Source of the DNA: Agrococcus sp.
GTDB lineage: Bacteria > Actinomycetota > Actinomycetes > Actinomycetales > Microbacteriaceae
DNA length: 57,093 bases
Direction: 5' to 3'
NCBI GenBank assembly: GCA_031178105.1
Contig: JAPSJX010000003.1
Span: 1-57,093, forward strand
Shown here: piece after piece, positions 18,131 to 26,851 of the stretch
Numbering within the stretch: the first letter of the stretch is position 1
Layout of the letters: each line of letters starts with the position of its first letter
Translations under genes and position numbers: made by a program
The notes under the pieces: generated by a model
Databases searched by the model: none
What the model was told of the DNA's origin: nothing
Seen by the model: the letters and a program-made list of their open reading frames with translations, nothing else

Positions 18131-19720
18131 TCAGTGCACGACCCGCACGCCCTCGGCCGCCGGACCCTGCGGGCTCGCAGTGAAGCCGCCCACCTCGCTG
18201 TCGCTGCGGTAGCCCACCCCGATGACGAGGCCGTCGCCGGTCACCTCGACCGCGCCCGCGTCGACGCGCCGCGCGATGCTGCCGCCCGCAGCGATCGCCA
18301 CGTCCTCGCCGTCGATCGTCACCCGCTGCTCGTCCTCGGCCGTGCTGACGATGTGGAGCGTCGCCTCCGGCCCTGCGGGCACCGGGATGGCGGAGGTGCC
18401 CGACCGCGGCTGGCCGCCTGCGACCCAGTCGAAGTCCAGCCCCTGCGCCGACGTCACGACGGTGCGCGCGCCCGCGACGACCGGCGCGTCCGACGAGACC
18501 CGGATGGCGTAGGTGCCGGCCTGCAGCTCGCCGAGCGGGAAGTCGGTGACGACGCCGGCCTCGAGTCGGCCCTCCGACTCGAGGCGCGAGCCGTCGCCGG
18601 ACTGGAACACGAGCCGCAGCGCACCGCCGGTCGGCGAGAGCACGCGCAGGACGGGCTCGGTGTCGTCGAAGTCGGCCTGCGTCTCGAGGCCGGATGGCTC
18701 ATCGACCCGCACCCCGGGCAGCACGGCCGCGGTGCCGGCGACGACGGGGTCGACGACGTCGAAGCCGCCGCGCTCGAGCCCGCGCGTGGTCGTCTGCTGC
18801 AGGTGCGCGGTGACGGGCGCACCGGTCGAGGCGACGCGCACGACGGCGTCGGCGACCCCCGGCGCCACCGCCGCGAGGTCGAGCACCGTCTGCGTGCCCG
18901 GCGCGACCGCGAGCCCCGTCGATCCGACCGACTCGATCGCACCCTCGGACCCGTAGACCGTCACGTCGACGCTCGCCCCCACCTCGGATGCGTTGGCGAT
19001 CGTGAGCGCGGTCTGCCTGCCCGTGCGGGTGGAGCCGCCGACCAGCCACTGCTCGAGCCGGGTCTCGGCGCACTCGCTCGCGGCGAACCCGCTGGCCGCG
19101 TCGACGTCGACGTCGAGCGACTGCGCCGCCGACAGCGTCGAGTCCTCGCCGCGCTGGACCACGGCCTCGCCCCCGCTCAACCCCTCGGACGACGGCACGA
19201 CGAGCCGCGACCGGGAGACGTCACCGCCGAGCGAGCCGACGGCGACGCCGGCATCGGCGATGCCGGCGATCGCGAGCGCGTCCTCGCCGTCGGACGTGCC
19301 CACGCGCAGCGCGGGCCCCGCGCACACGCGCGACTGGAGCGGCGAGGCGGGCTGCACGAGCGTGGCGGGCGCGGTGGTCGCGAGCCGCGCGTCGTCGGGC
19401 AGCGCGGTCGCGGCCAGCACGGCGCCGAGGCCGAGCGACACGGCGACGAGACCGGCGGCGGCACGGGCGCTCCAGCGCGCGAGCCCGCGCCGGTCCACGC
19501 GACGCTCGGCCTCGGCGGCATCGTTCGCGGCGGCCTCGCGATCGGTGAGCGCGACGTCCCTCGCGATGTCGCCGTCGGCCGGGGCATCCCGCGCCTCCGC
19601 CTCGACCGCGAGCTCCGCGGCGGTCGGCTCGTGCTCGCCCGGCGGCTCCTCGTCGGCGATCGGCGACGGATCGTCGAACTCCTGCGAGTCGTCGAGCGGG
19701 CCCCCGTCTCGATCGGTCAT
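18131..19720 (-). CDS. DUF5719-family membrane-anchored protein
   Basis: 529 residues. An acidic, low-complexity cytoplasmic stretch (1-75) precedes one membrane helix (about 85-106) and a large extracellular beta-rich domain with repeated Val/Gly/Thr strands (TALTIANASEVGASVDVTV, VLRVLSPTGGALRL, YAIRVSSDAPVVAGAR). This matches DUF5719 proteins, which in Actinobacteria follow a glycosyltransferase/membrane gene and WhiB. Two cysteines in the outer domain (near 133 and 208) could form a disulphide. The ATG overlaps the upstream stop (ATGA), with GGAGGAG before it, so it is translationally coupled. Biochemical role unknown. Confidence 0.75.
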   Translation of the reverse strand: MTDRDGGPLDDSQEFDDPSPIADEEPPGEHEPTAAELAVEAEARDAPADGDIARDVALTDREAAANDAAEAERRVDRRGLARWSARAAAGLVAVSLGLGAVLAATALPDDARLATTAPATLVQPASPLQSRVCAGPALRVGTSDGEDALAIAGIADAGVAVGSLGGDVSRSRLVVPSSEGLSGGEAVVQRGEDSTLSAAQSLDVDVDAASGFAASECAETRLEQWLVGGSTRTGRQTALTIANASEVGASVDVTVYGSEGAIESVGSTGLAVAPGTQTVLDLAAVAPGVADAVVRVASTGAPVTAHLQQTTTRGLERGGFDVVDPVVAGTAAVLPGVRVDEPSGLETQADFDDTEPVLRVLSPTGGALRLVFQSGDGSRLESEGRLEAGVVTDFPLGELQAGTYAIRVSSDAPVVAGARTVVTSAQGLDFDWVAGGQPRSGTSAIPVPAGPEATLHIVSTAEDEQRVTIDGEDVAIAAGGSIARRVDAGAVEVTGDGLVIGVGYRSDSEVGGFTASPQGPAAEGVRVVH

Positions 19721-22491
19721 CGCCACTCCTCCGCTCCCACGAGTCGCTTCGTGCGCACGCGCGCGCCTCGGCGCAGGGACGGCAGCGCCGTGACGACGGC
19801 CCCCGCGAGCGCGACGAGCTGCCCGAGCAGCAGCCAGCCCGCCCACGCGGGGCGCTCGACCGGCGGCGCCGGCACGGCCTCGAGGCGCTGCCACAGCAAC
19901 CCGGCCTCGGTCTGGCCGATGGCCTGCAGGTCGCCGCGCGCGTCGAGCGATCGCTGGGCGCGATCGTGCAGGCCTGCGGCGCCTTCGCGCTCCAGCTCGA
20001 GCAGCACGAAGCGCACGCCCTGCGCGTCGAGCAGCGCGTCCACGTCGGCGTCACCGCCCGAGGCGAGGTCGACCGCCGCCTGCGCCAGCTCGGTGTCGAG
20101 GCTGCCGGGCGCGTCGCGCACGAGCTCGCCGGTGGCGATGTCGTCGAGCGTGGTGCCGAGCCCGCGCTCGAGGTCGACGCCGAGCTCGCCCTCTGCGAGC
20201 GGATGCAGCACGAGCGTGCCGACGCGCGGGTCGACCGCGGTCGCCGCCTCGACGAACGCGGGCATGCGACGCTCCGGCGCCGCGGTGACGACGGCGGGCG
20301 CCAGGAAGCTCGAGGCGATGACGGGCACCGCGGCGACCACCGCCGCGACGCCGACGAGTCCGCCGGGCACGGCCGCGCGACGGTCGTCGACGTCGGCGGC
20401 GGTGACGGCGAGCGCGATGAGCGACGCCAGCACGAGCGAGGCGCCGGAGCCCGCCCAGACGGTCACCGGCTCGCCCTCGAGGCTCGTGAGCGCGAGCCGG
20501 GATGCGCCGATCGACGTCGCGTAGCCGGCGAGCAGCAGCAGCACCCACGGCCAGGCGCGGCCGGGCCGCAGCACGACGCCGGCGAGGGCGGCGAGCGCGA
20601 GCGGGAGGAGCAGCGCGAGCGCGAACCAGCGCGCGTCGAGGTCGGGCGAGATCATCGCGACGACGCCCTCGAGGCTCGAGAGCGCGCCGTCCGGCGAGAG
20701 CAGCGCCGCCTCGATCGCCGTCGGCGGCTCGGACGGCCGCGGCTGGCCGGGATCGGCGAGCGCGGCGAGCGGGGCACCGGCCGTCCAGCGCGCGACGACG
20801 ACGGGACCCATGAGGGCGAGCGCCGGCACGATCGCGACGAGCGGGCGCAGCGGCGCGCGCCAGCCGACGCCGATGCCGATGACGGCGAGCAGCAGCATCG
20901 CCGGCAGCAGCACCGGGGCGGCCGCGACGACGATCGCGAGCGGGATGGCTGCGGCGCCCGAGGCACGCCAGGACCGGTGCGCGAGCAGCATGCCGGCCGC
21001 CGCGAGCGGGAGCGCGAGGTGCGCGAGCACCGCGCCGAGGCGGCCGTCGACGATGGCTGCGAGCAGCGTGGGCGACAGCGACCAGACGGCTGCCGACACG
21101 GCCGGCGCCCAGCGCGATGCCGTCATCCGCCGCACCGCGACGTAGGCGGTGACCGCGGCGATCGCGGGCGCCAGGAGGAGCAGGAGCACGATGGCCGTCG
21201 AGGGCTCCCACGGCGTGAGCGAGCCGAGCAGCGCGAGCAGGACGACGAACGGATCCGCGGGCCCCTGCACCTGGCCCAGCGCGTCGCGCGGACCGGCGAG
21301 CGCGTTCTCCCACAGCCCGCCGAGCGAGCCGGAGAGCGGCAGGAGCGCGCCACCGGTCGCCGCCGCGGCGCCCAGCAGCTGCGGCGACAGGACGACGCCG
21401 ACGATGAGCGCCGCCCCTGCGACCCACAGTCCGGCGCCCTCGACGAAGCCGACGCGCTCGTCCGCCACCTCGTGCATCCGCTCCGGGTCGCCGACCGCCC
21501 GTCGGTGCGAGCGGACCGTGCGCCACGACGCGCGCAGCGGCCGCAGCGACGCCCAGCTCGCCGCGCGGGCTCGGGCGATGCGGCGCCGGGCGCGGCCGGT
21601 CGAGCCGACGGCGACGAGCGTCGCGAGCGTGGCCTGCCACTCCGCGACCACGGCAGCAGGCCGCTTCGCGAGCAGGTGCCCGACGGAGCGGACGACCGCG
21701 AGCGGGAGCAGCAGCAGCCAGTGCGCGACGAGGGCGAACGGGTTCGCGTAGGCGAGCCGACGATGCAGCTGCGCGCGACGCGCGATCGCGACGCGACCGG
21801 CGTCGCTCACCACGCGGGCCGCGAAGTGCTCCGGTCCGCCGGCCCGGCGCACGCGCGCCCGCGGCTCGACGGCGACGCGGTGCCCGGCGAGGCGGGCCCG
21901 CACGCCGAGGTCGAGCCCAGCGTCGATCGAGCGCAGCGCGGGGTCGAAGCCGCCCAGGGAGGCGAAGGCGTCGCGGCGCACGAGCACGCCGGTCTCGGCG
22001 ACGCCGATGCGGTCGGAGTCGTCGTCGTGCTGGCCCTGGTCGAGCTCGCCCTCGTGGAGCAGCAGGCTGCGCCCGAACGGCGTCATCGACTGCCCGAACT
22101 CCGCGAACCGGTCGGGCTCGTCGGCGCGCATGACCTTCGGGCCGACGACGGCGACGCTCGGGTGGGCCTCGGCGTGCGCGAGCAGCGCCTCGAGCGCACG
22201 CGGGTGCGGCGCCGCGTCGTGCGCGAGGAGCCACAGCCAGTCGCCGTCCTCCGCAGGCGGCAGCGTCGCCACCCCCTTGGCGATCAGCGCGCCGTACGCC
22301 AGGCGCTGCGTCACGACGACGCTGGTCGCCCGCGACGCCTCGAGGTGCGCGCGCGAGTCGTCGCGCGATGCTCCGTCGACCGCCACGAGACGGTCGATCG
22401 ACGCGGTCTGCGCGTCGACCGCCGCGAGGGTCGCCGGCAGGTACGCGGCGCCATTGCTGGCCGCGAGCACGGCGAAGACCCTCGGATGCAC
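19717..22491 (-). CDS. GT2 glycosyltransferase fused to a large polytopic membrane domain
   Basis: 924 residues. Residues 1-230 are a GT-A family 2 domain (VFAVLAASNGAAYLPATLAA, AVDGASRDDS, WLWLLAHDAAPHP with a non-canonical LAHDA in the DxD position). About a dozen membrane helices follow (roughly 265-300 and 365-770), then an outer domain and a last helix near the C-terminus. The arrangement suggests transfer of sugar from a nucleotide donor inside to a lipid carrier, or a GT-C-like step outside. The partner is DUF5719, overlapped by four bases. It starts with GTG six bases after a TAGCCT box, a leaderless arrangement. The acceptor is unknown. Confidence 0.8.
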   Translation of the reverse strand: MHPRVFAVLAASNGAAYLPATLAAVDAQTASIDRLVAVDGASRDDSRAHLEASRATSVVVTQRLAYGALIAKGVATLPPAEDGDWLWLLAHDAAPHPRALEALLAHAEAHPSVAVVGPKVMRADEPDRFAEFGQSMTPFGRSLLLHEGELDQGQHDDDSDRIGVAETGVLVRRDAFASLGGFDPALRSIDAGLDLGVRARLAGHRVAVEPRARVRRAGGPEHFAARVVSDAGRVAIARRAQLHRRLAYANPFALVAHWLLLLPLAVVRSVGHLLAKRPAAVVAEWQATLATLVAVGSTGRARRRIARARAASWASLRPLRASWRTVRSHRRAVGDPERMHEVADERVGFVEGAGLWVAGAALIVGVVLSPQLLGAAAATGGALLPLSGSLGGLWENALAGPRDALGQVQGPADPFVVLLALLGSLTPWEPSTAIVLLLLLAPAIAAVTAYVAVRRMTASRWAPAVSAAVWSLSPTLLAAIVDGRLGAVLAHLALPLAAAGMLLAHRSWRASGAAAIPLAIVVAAAPVLLPAMLLLAVIGIGVGWRAPLRPLVAIVPALALMGPVVVARWTAGAPLAALADPGQPRPSEPPTAIEAALLSPDGALSSLEGVVAMISPDLDARWFALALLLPLALAALAGVVLRPGRAWPWVLLLLAGYATSIGASRLALTSLEGEPVTVWAGSGASLVLASLIALAVTAADVDDRRAAVPGGLVGVAAVVAAVPVIASSFLAPAVVTAAPERRMPAFVEAATAVDPRVGTLVLHPLAEGELGVDLERGLGTTLDDIATGELVRDAPGSLDTELAQAAVDLASGGDADVDALLDAQGVRFVLLELEREGAAGLHDRAQRSLDARGDLQAIGQTEAGLLWQRLEAVPAPPVERPAWAGWLLLGQLVALAGAVVTALPSLRRGARVRTKRLVGAEEWR

Positions 22492-22497
22492 CCGGCA

Positions 22498-22503
22498 AGG
22501 CTA
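22498..22503 (-). promoter_or_regulatory. -10 element TAGCCT, leaderless promoter of the GT2-membrane fusion gene
   Basis: TAGCCT on the minus strand, six bases before the GTG at 22491. The 80 bases between this gene and the next one upstream hold nothing else I can identify. Confidence 0.5.
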
Positions 22504-22571
22504 GGCGGGAACTCGGCCGTCGCGCGGGTTGTCGGCGGTGTGCCGCCCGATCGGCGCTCGGCCGGCCGCGC

Positions 22572-23858
22572 TCAGGCCCCGCCGGGCCGGACGGCGCGCC
22601 GCACCGCGCTGACGGCGCGGAACGCGGGGTGGTCACGCATGAGCCGCAGCCTCGTCTCGGCCTCGTCGCGCGCTGCCGCCGCCCTGGCCGCCTGCTCGCG
22701 TGCATCGGCGAGCTGGCCCTCGAGCGCCCGGCGCGCGGGCGCGCCCGCCTCGAGGCCCGCGAGCCAGGCCTCCTCGCGCTCGGCGGCGATCCGCTCCGCG
22801 AGGCCCGGGATGCCGACGAGCGTCTCGCGCTCGAGCCGCAACCGGTAGAGCTCGGTGTTGCGGGCGTCGAGCTCCTCGCGGAGCGCGACGATGTCGTCCT
22901 GCGCGACCTGGTCGAGCGGGGCGAGCAGCGCGGCCAGCGCGCGCAGCTCCTGGATCTCGCCGGTCGAGAACGGCTCGTCGGCCGCGTCGTCGAGCGCCGC
23001 GGCGAAGCGCGCGGGCAGCAGCGGCTCGAGCCGCTCGAGCTGCGCCAGGAGCGACGCGTCCTCGCGGAATCCCTCCGCGCGCAGCTCCTGGTCCGTGGGC
23101 ATCCGCCTGGCGAGGAACGGCAGCAGCAGGTCGGCCCGGAGCCGCCGCCAGTCGCGCATCCCGTGGTGGTTCGCGCTGGGGCGGAGGTCCGGGTTCTGCT
23201 CGTACGCGCGTCCCATGTTCTCGGTCTTGCGCTCCACCTGCGACGACGAGCGCCACGGCAGGTGCAGCACCTCGAGGGCCGCCTCGGCGGGCGGCTCGCC
23301 CCGCTGCTCGATCGAGACGAAGTGGTTGCCGTGCGCGACCTCGACGTCGGCGGTGCCGACGTGGATCGCGTTCGGGGTCGGATGCGCGTGCACGCCGGCC
23401 GCCCGAAGCGCCTCGATCGTGCGCTCGTCGCGCCGCACGAGCCGGCGGAGGCCGGAGCCGCGCCGAGCGATCGGCCCGACCAGGTTGACGACCGGGACGG
23501 TGAAGGCGCCGATGTCGCGCGGCGTGCGAGCGAGCGCCTCGGCGACGGTGAGCGCGGGATCGACCGCGCGCACGAACTCGTCGGCGTCGCCGTTGATCAC
23601 CCAGTCCGCGCCGTGCTCCTCGAACGCGAGCCGGGCCATCCGCGTCACGACCTGCGCCTGCTGCTTGCGGTGCTCGGGGTCGTCGAAGACGGTGACCGCC
23701 GCGATGGCGGCGTACTCGGCGAGGATCTCCCTCGTGCCGTCGACCGAGGCGTTGTCCGTCACGAGGATGCGATCGATCCCCTGGGCGAGGTGGTGCTCGA
23801 TCGTCGCGGCGATGATGTCCGCCTCGTCGCGCACCATCATGGTCATCACGACGGTCAT
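22572..23858 (-). CDS. GT2-type glycosyltransferase with C-terminal coiled coil
   Basis: 428 residues. The N-terminal half is a GT2 (Glyco_tranf_2_4-like) domain: MVRDEADIIAATIEHHLAQG, VTDNASVDGTREIL and DWVINGDADEFVR with the D-x-D donor site, then HGNHFVS and an LPWRSSSQVERK segment. The C-terminal third (about 300-410) is a long charged coiled coil ending in the basic tail AVSAVRRAVRPGGA. The sugar and acceptor are unknown. Conserved position between whiB and the GT2-membrane fusion. TAGGCT six bases before the ATG suggests a leaderless mRNA. Confidence 0.85.
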   Translation of the reverse strand: MTVVMTMMVRDEADIIAATIEHHLAQGIDRILVTDNASVDGTREILAEYAAIAAVTVFDDPEHRKQQAQVVTRMARLAFEEHGADWVINGDADEFVRAVDPALTVAEALARTPRDIGAFTVPVVNLVGPIARRGSGLRRLVRRDERTIEALRAAGVHAHPTPNAIHVGTADVEVAHGNHFVSIEQRGEPPAEAALEVLHLPWRSSSQVERKTENMGRAYEQNPDLRPSANHHGMRDWRRLRADLLLPFLARRMPTDQELRAEGFREDASLLAQLERLEPLLPARFAAALDDAADEPFSTGEIQELRALAALLAPLDQVAQDDIVALREELDARNTELYRLRLERETLVGIPGLAERIAAEREEAWLAGLEAGAPARRALEGQLADAREQAARAAAARDEAETRLRLMRDHPAFRAVSAVRRAVRPGGA

Positions 23859-23864
23859 GGGCTG

Positions 23865-23870
23865 AGCCTA
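23865..23870 (-). promoter_or_regulatory. -10 element TAGGCT, leaderless promoter of the coiled-coil GT2 gene
   Basis: TAGGCT, six bases, then the ATG at 23858. Confidence 0.5.
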
Positions 23871-23933
23871 CCGGTGGGTGAGCGTCGCTCAGCGACTGCC
23901 GCGTCGACGATCCGGATCAGTCGAGGACGCGGG

Positions 23934-24278
23934 TCAGGCGAGCTTGCGGAGCTTGCGTCGCTCGCGCTCGGAGAGGCCGCCCCAGATGCCGAAGCGCTCG
24001 TCGTTCTCGAGCGCGTACTCGAGGCACTGCTGCCGCACGTCGCAGGACTCGCAGATGCGCTTCGCGTCGCGGGTCGAGCCGCCCTTCTCGGGGAAGAACG
24101 CCTCCGGGTCGGTCTCGGCGCACAGCGCGTCGGCCTGCCAGCCGAGCGGCTGGTCGTCGACCTCGCTGCGGACACCGGGGACGCCCAGCACGACCGGGTC
24201 GACGAACCAGTCGCCCGGAACCCCTCGGCGCAGCCCGCGATCGTCGATGGCCTGCACTGCTGTCGCGCTGCGCTGCAT
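23934..24278 (-). CDS. whiB: WhiB-family iron-sulfur transcription regulator (WhiB2/WhmD-like)
   Basis: 114 residues from the ATG at 24278. Four cluster-binding cysteines are at C53, C76, C79 and C85 (ALCAETDPEAFFP, RICESCDVRQQCLEYAL), followed by the GIWGG turn (FGIWGGLSERERRKL) and a basic C-terminus that contacts DNA. Wbl proteins carry a 4Fe-4S cluster and act with the primary sigma factor. The placement beside manA, DUF3499 and manB fits WhiB2/WhmD, which controls septation in mycobacteria. The start is uncertain: a GTG at 24290 with a better-spaced GGGGG, and a TTG at 24341, are in frame. Confidence 0.92.
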   Translation of the reverse strand: MQRSATAVQAIDDRGLRRGVPGDWFVDPVVLGVPGVRSEVDDQPLGWQADALCAETDPEAFFPEKGGSTRDAKRICESCDVRQQCLEYALENDERFGIWGGLSERERRKLRKLA

Positions 24279-24340
24279 TCCCTCTCGCACGGCGATCCCC
24301 CCGGGTCGTGCAGGACCCCGGCCGGGCCTGCGCTGACCCA

Positions 24341-24370
24341 ATTACACCGGTGTAGTTCGCCTCGCGTCAA
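24341..24370 (-). promoter_or_regulatory. whiB promoter with overlapping palindromic operator
   Basis: On the minus strand, TTGACG (24370-24365) and TGTAAT (24346-24341) are separated by 18 bases, the best sigma70-like pair in the window. The 12-base perfect palindrome TACACCGGTGTA (24343-24354) overlaps the spacer and -10, where a bound protein would block or reposition polymerase. The leader to the ATG would be about 55 bases. Confidence 0.65.
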
Positions 24371-24418
24371 GTCGGAGATCCTAGGTGTGTCGCGCCCCGT
24401 CGCCCGGGAGCGACGCGC

Positions 24419-25534
24419 CTACGGCGTGTCGAGCTCGAGCGCGAGCCACGCCTCCGCGGCGTCGATCTCGAACGGCTCGGCCGTGTCGATCCAGGCGGCC
24501 TCCGCGCGCCCGAGCGCGCGCGAGCCGCCGTCGATCGCGACTGTGCCGCCGGAGACGGCCAGCAGCAGTCCGCGGCCGCGCTCGACCGCGTGCACCCCGG
24601 CGATGCGCCGCAGCTCGAACGGCGCTGCCGGCCGGTACGCGACGGCGCCCTCGAGCTGCTCCGCCGGCAGCCGCGGATCCTCGAGCGGCGCCGGGTCGAC
24701 GACGGCGAGCAGCTCTGCGACGTCGACGTGCTTGGGGGTGAGGCCCCCGCGCAGCACGTTGTCGCTCGGCCCCATGAGCTCGATGCCGAGGCCGGAGAGG
24801 TAGGCGTGCAGGTTGCCGGCGGGCAGGAACAGCGCCTCGCCGGGTGCGAGCGAGACGCGGTTGAGCAGCAGCGCGACGAGGATGCCCGGGTCGCCGGGAT
24901 GCGCGGCGGAGAGCCGCGCGATCGTGTCCGCCTCCGCCGGGTGGGCCTCGGCGATTGCGTCGGCAGCGGCGACGGCAGCCGCGACGACCGGTGCGACGTC
25001 GCCCGCGCCGGAGAGCAGCCACGCCAGCGCGTCGCCCTCGAGCACGTGCTCGCGCAGCGGCGCCACGCGCTCGTCGGCCGCGGCGAGCGCGTCGACGACC
25101 GCACGCGCCTCGGCAGGCGGCCGGAAACCGCTGAGCGCCTCGAACGGCGTCACGGCGACGATGATCTCGGGCTTCGGGTGCGGGTCGCGGTAGCTGCGGT
25201 GCGGCGCGTCCCGGGGGATGCCGGCCGCGTCCTCCCGCGCGAACCCGTCCCGCGCGCGCACCGCATCCGGGTGCGCCTGCAGCGACAGCGGCTGCGCGGC
25301 CGCGAGCACCTTGAGCAGCATCCCGGGCTGCCGAGCGCCGTCCGCCTCGAGCGCGGTCCCGAGCGCCGTGCCCGCGTGCGCGCCCGCCGTCACCACGGAC
25401 GGGCTGCCGGGGTGGGCGCCGAGCCACAGCTCGGCCTCCGGCCCGCCAGAGGCGGTGCGGCCGAGGTACTCGGACAGGAGCGTCGTGCTCCCCCAGGCGT
25501 AGTCCCTCGGCTCGTTGGCGATCGGCACAAGCAC
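24419..25534 (-). CDS. manA: Mannose-6-phosphate isomerase, class I
   Basis: 371 residues. Interconverts fructose 6-phosphate and mannose 6-phosphate, the entry to GDP-mannose and polyprenyl-phosphate-mannose. Zinc-site motifs include LSLQAHPD and HPKPEIIVAVTPFEALSG; the C-terminal cupin shows LFLPAGNLHAYLSGLGIELM and SDNVLRGGLTPKHVDVAELL. Two GTG starts are possible (25534 and 25528); AAGGAG lies about nine bases before the first. TACGCT at 25566-25571 is a likely -10. Monocistronic and divergent from the acyl-CoA dehydrogenase. Together with the phosphomannomutase at 16 kb it gives mannose 1-phosphate. Confidence 0.94.
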   Translation of the reverse strand: MLVPIANEPRDYAWGSTTLLSEYLGRTASGGPEAELWLGAHPGSPSVVTAGAHAGTALGTALEADGARQPGMLLKVLAAAQPLSLQAHPDAVRARDGFAREDAAGIPRDAPHRSYRDPHPKPEIIVAVTPFEALSGFRPPAEARAVVDALAAADERVAPLREHVLEGDALAWLLSGAGDVAPVVAAAVAAADAIAEAHPAEADTIARLSAAHPGDPGILVALLLNRVSLAPGEALFLPAGNLHAYLSGLGIELMGPSDNVLRGGLTPKHVDVAELLAVVDPAPLEDPRLPAEQLEGAVAYRPAAPFELRRIAGVHAVERGRGLLLAVSGGTVAIDGGSRALGRAEAAWIDTAEPFEIDAAEAWLALELDTP

Positions 25535-25604
25535 AGCCGCGGTCTCCTTCCGCCTGTTTGGCACGAGCGTACCAACGGCTCGCAGGTCCCCCGGCGGGCG
25601 CACG

Positions 25605-25610
25605 TAGCCT
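25605..25610 (+). promoter_or_regulatory. -10 element TAGCCT upstream of acyl-CoA dehydrogenase
   Basis: TAGCCT 38 bases before the ATG at 25649. The leader carries TGAGGA as ribosome-binding site. Divergent from the manA -10 at 25566-25571. Confidence 0.4.
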
Positions 25611-25648
25611 TGCCGCGACGGCCAGGCGGGCCGGGAGACTGAGGACCG

Positions 25649-26827
25649 ATGACGTTCACGCCGCTCACGAGCGACTTCTACGGCTTCGCCGCCGACCTGA
25701 CCGACGCCGAGCGCGCATCGCTCGCCGAGGTCCGCGCGTTCATGGAGGAGCGCGTGCGACCCGTGATCCTCGACCACTGGCACCGCGACGCGTTCCCGAC
25801 CGAGCTCATCCCCGAGATCGGCGCGCTGGGCGTGGTCGGCGCCGCGTGGCCGGAGACCGCCCGGTTCGAGAACTCCGCCGTCTACCGCGGGTGGGTCGCG
25901 CTCGAGATGAGCCGGGTGGACGCATCCGTCTCGACCTTCGTCGGCGTGCAGAACGGCCTGGTCGCCGGCACGCTCGGCGTCACGGGCAGCCCGGAGCAGC
26001 GCGCCGAGTGGCTTCCGCGCCTCGCCGACTGCTCCGCGGTGGGCGCGTTCGGGCTCACCGAGCCGCTCTCGGGCTCCGACTCGGCGCAGGGGCTGCGCAC
26101 GACCGCGCGCCGCGACGGCGACGAGTGGGTGCTCGACGGCGCGAAGCGCTGGATCGGCAACGCCACCCACGCCGACATGGTCGTGATCTGGGCGAAGGAC
26201 GCAGACAGCGGGCGCGTGCTCGGCTTCATCGTGCCGACCACGACGCCGGGCTTCTCCGCGACCGCGATCGAGCGCAAGATCTCGCTCCGCATGGTCCAGA
26301 ACGCCGACATCGTGCTCGACGGCGTGCGCGTGCCGGAGTCGCAGCGGCTGCAGGGCGCGAACAGCTTCCGCGACACCGCCCGGGTGCTCCGGCTCACGCG
26401 CGCGGAGGTCGCGTGGAGCGCGGTCGGGGTGATGATGGGCGCCTACGAGGCGGCGGTGCGCTACACGACCGAGCGCGTGCAGTTCGGCTCCCCGATCGCC
26501 GGGCACCAGCTCGTGCAGGACCTGCTGGCGAAGTCGCTCGGCCACATCACCGCGTCGCTCGCGCTGTGCGTGCAGGTCTCGCGGATGCTCGACGAGGACC
26601 GGCAGGAGGACGCGCACTCGGCACTCGCGAAGGCGTACGCGACGAGCCGGATGCGGGAGGTCGTCGGCTGGTGCCGCGAGGTGTGCGGCGGCAACGGCAT
26701 CGTCACCGACTACGAGGTGGCCCGCTTCTTCGCGGACGCGGAGGCGCTCTACACGTACGAGGGCACCGCGCAGATGAACTCGCTCATCGTCGGCCGGGCG
26801 ATCACCGGGCAGTCGGCGTTCGCCTGA
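25649..26827 (+). CDS. Acyl-CoA dehydrogenase (glutaryl-CoA-dehydrogenase-like)
   Basis: 392 residues, normal for the FAD-dependent family. Motifs: FGLTEPLSGSDSAQGLRTTA (FAD and substrate), WIGNATHADMVVIWAKD, RVQFGSPIAGHQLVQDLLA, VCGGNGIVTDYEVARFFAD, and the catalytic glutamate in TYEGTAQMNSLIVGRAITG, the C-terminal placement seen in glutaryl-CoA dehydrogenase-like enzymes. It oxidises an acyl-CoA at the alpha-beta bond and passes electrons to ETF; the chain substrate is unknown. It is the last gene with an obvious central-metabolic role before the polysaccharide island. Confidence 0.9.
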   Translation: MTFTPLTSDFYGFAADLTDAERASLAEVRAFMEERVRPVILDHWHRDAFPTELIPEIGALGVVGAAWPETARFENSAVYRGWVALEMSRVDASVSTFVGVQNGLVAGTLGVTGSPEQRAEWLPRLADCSAVGAFGLTEPLSGSDSAQGLRTTARRDGDEWVLDGAKRWIGNATHADMVVIWAKDADSGRVLGFIVPTTTPGFSATAIERKISLRMVQNADIVLDGVRVPESQRLQGANSFRDTARVLRLTRAEVAWSAVGVMMGAYEAAVRYTTERVQFGSPIAGHQLVQDLLAKSLGHITASLALCVQVSRMLDEDRQEDAHSALAKAYATSRMREVVGWCREVCGGNGIVTDYEVARFFADAEALYTYEGTAQMNSLIVGRAITGQSAFA

Positions 26828-26838
26828 CCGGAGCCGAA

Positions 26839-26844
26839 TAGGCT
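26839..26844 (+). promoter_or_regulatory. -10 element TAGGCT, leaderless promoter of the 80-aa coiled-coil gene
   Basis: TAGGCT followed by seven bases and the ATG at 26852, only 12 bases after the previous stop codon. Confidence 0.5.
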
Positions 26845-26851
26845 GGCCGGC

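Noticed and set aside
19966-24803. Very long plus-strand frames (960 and 811 codons)
   Set aside because: They are antisense to the GT2-membrane fusion, the coiled-coil GT2 gene and whiB, and contain only repetitive Arg/Gly/Asp-rich sequence.
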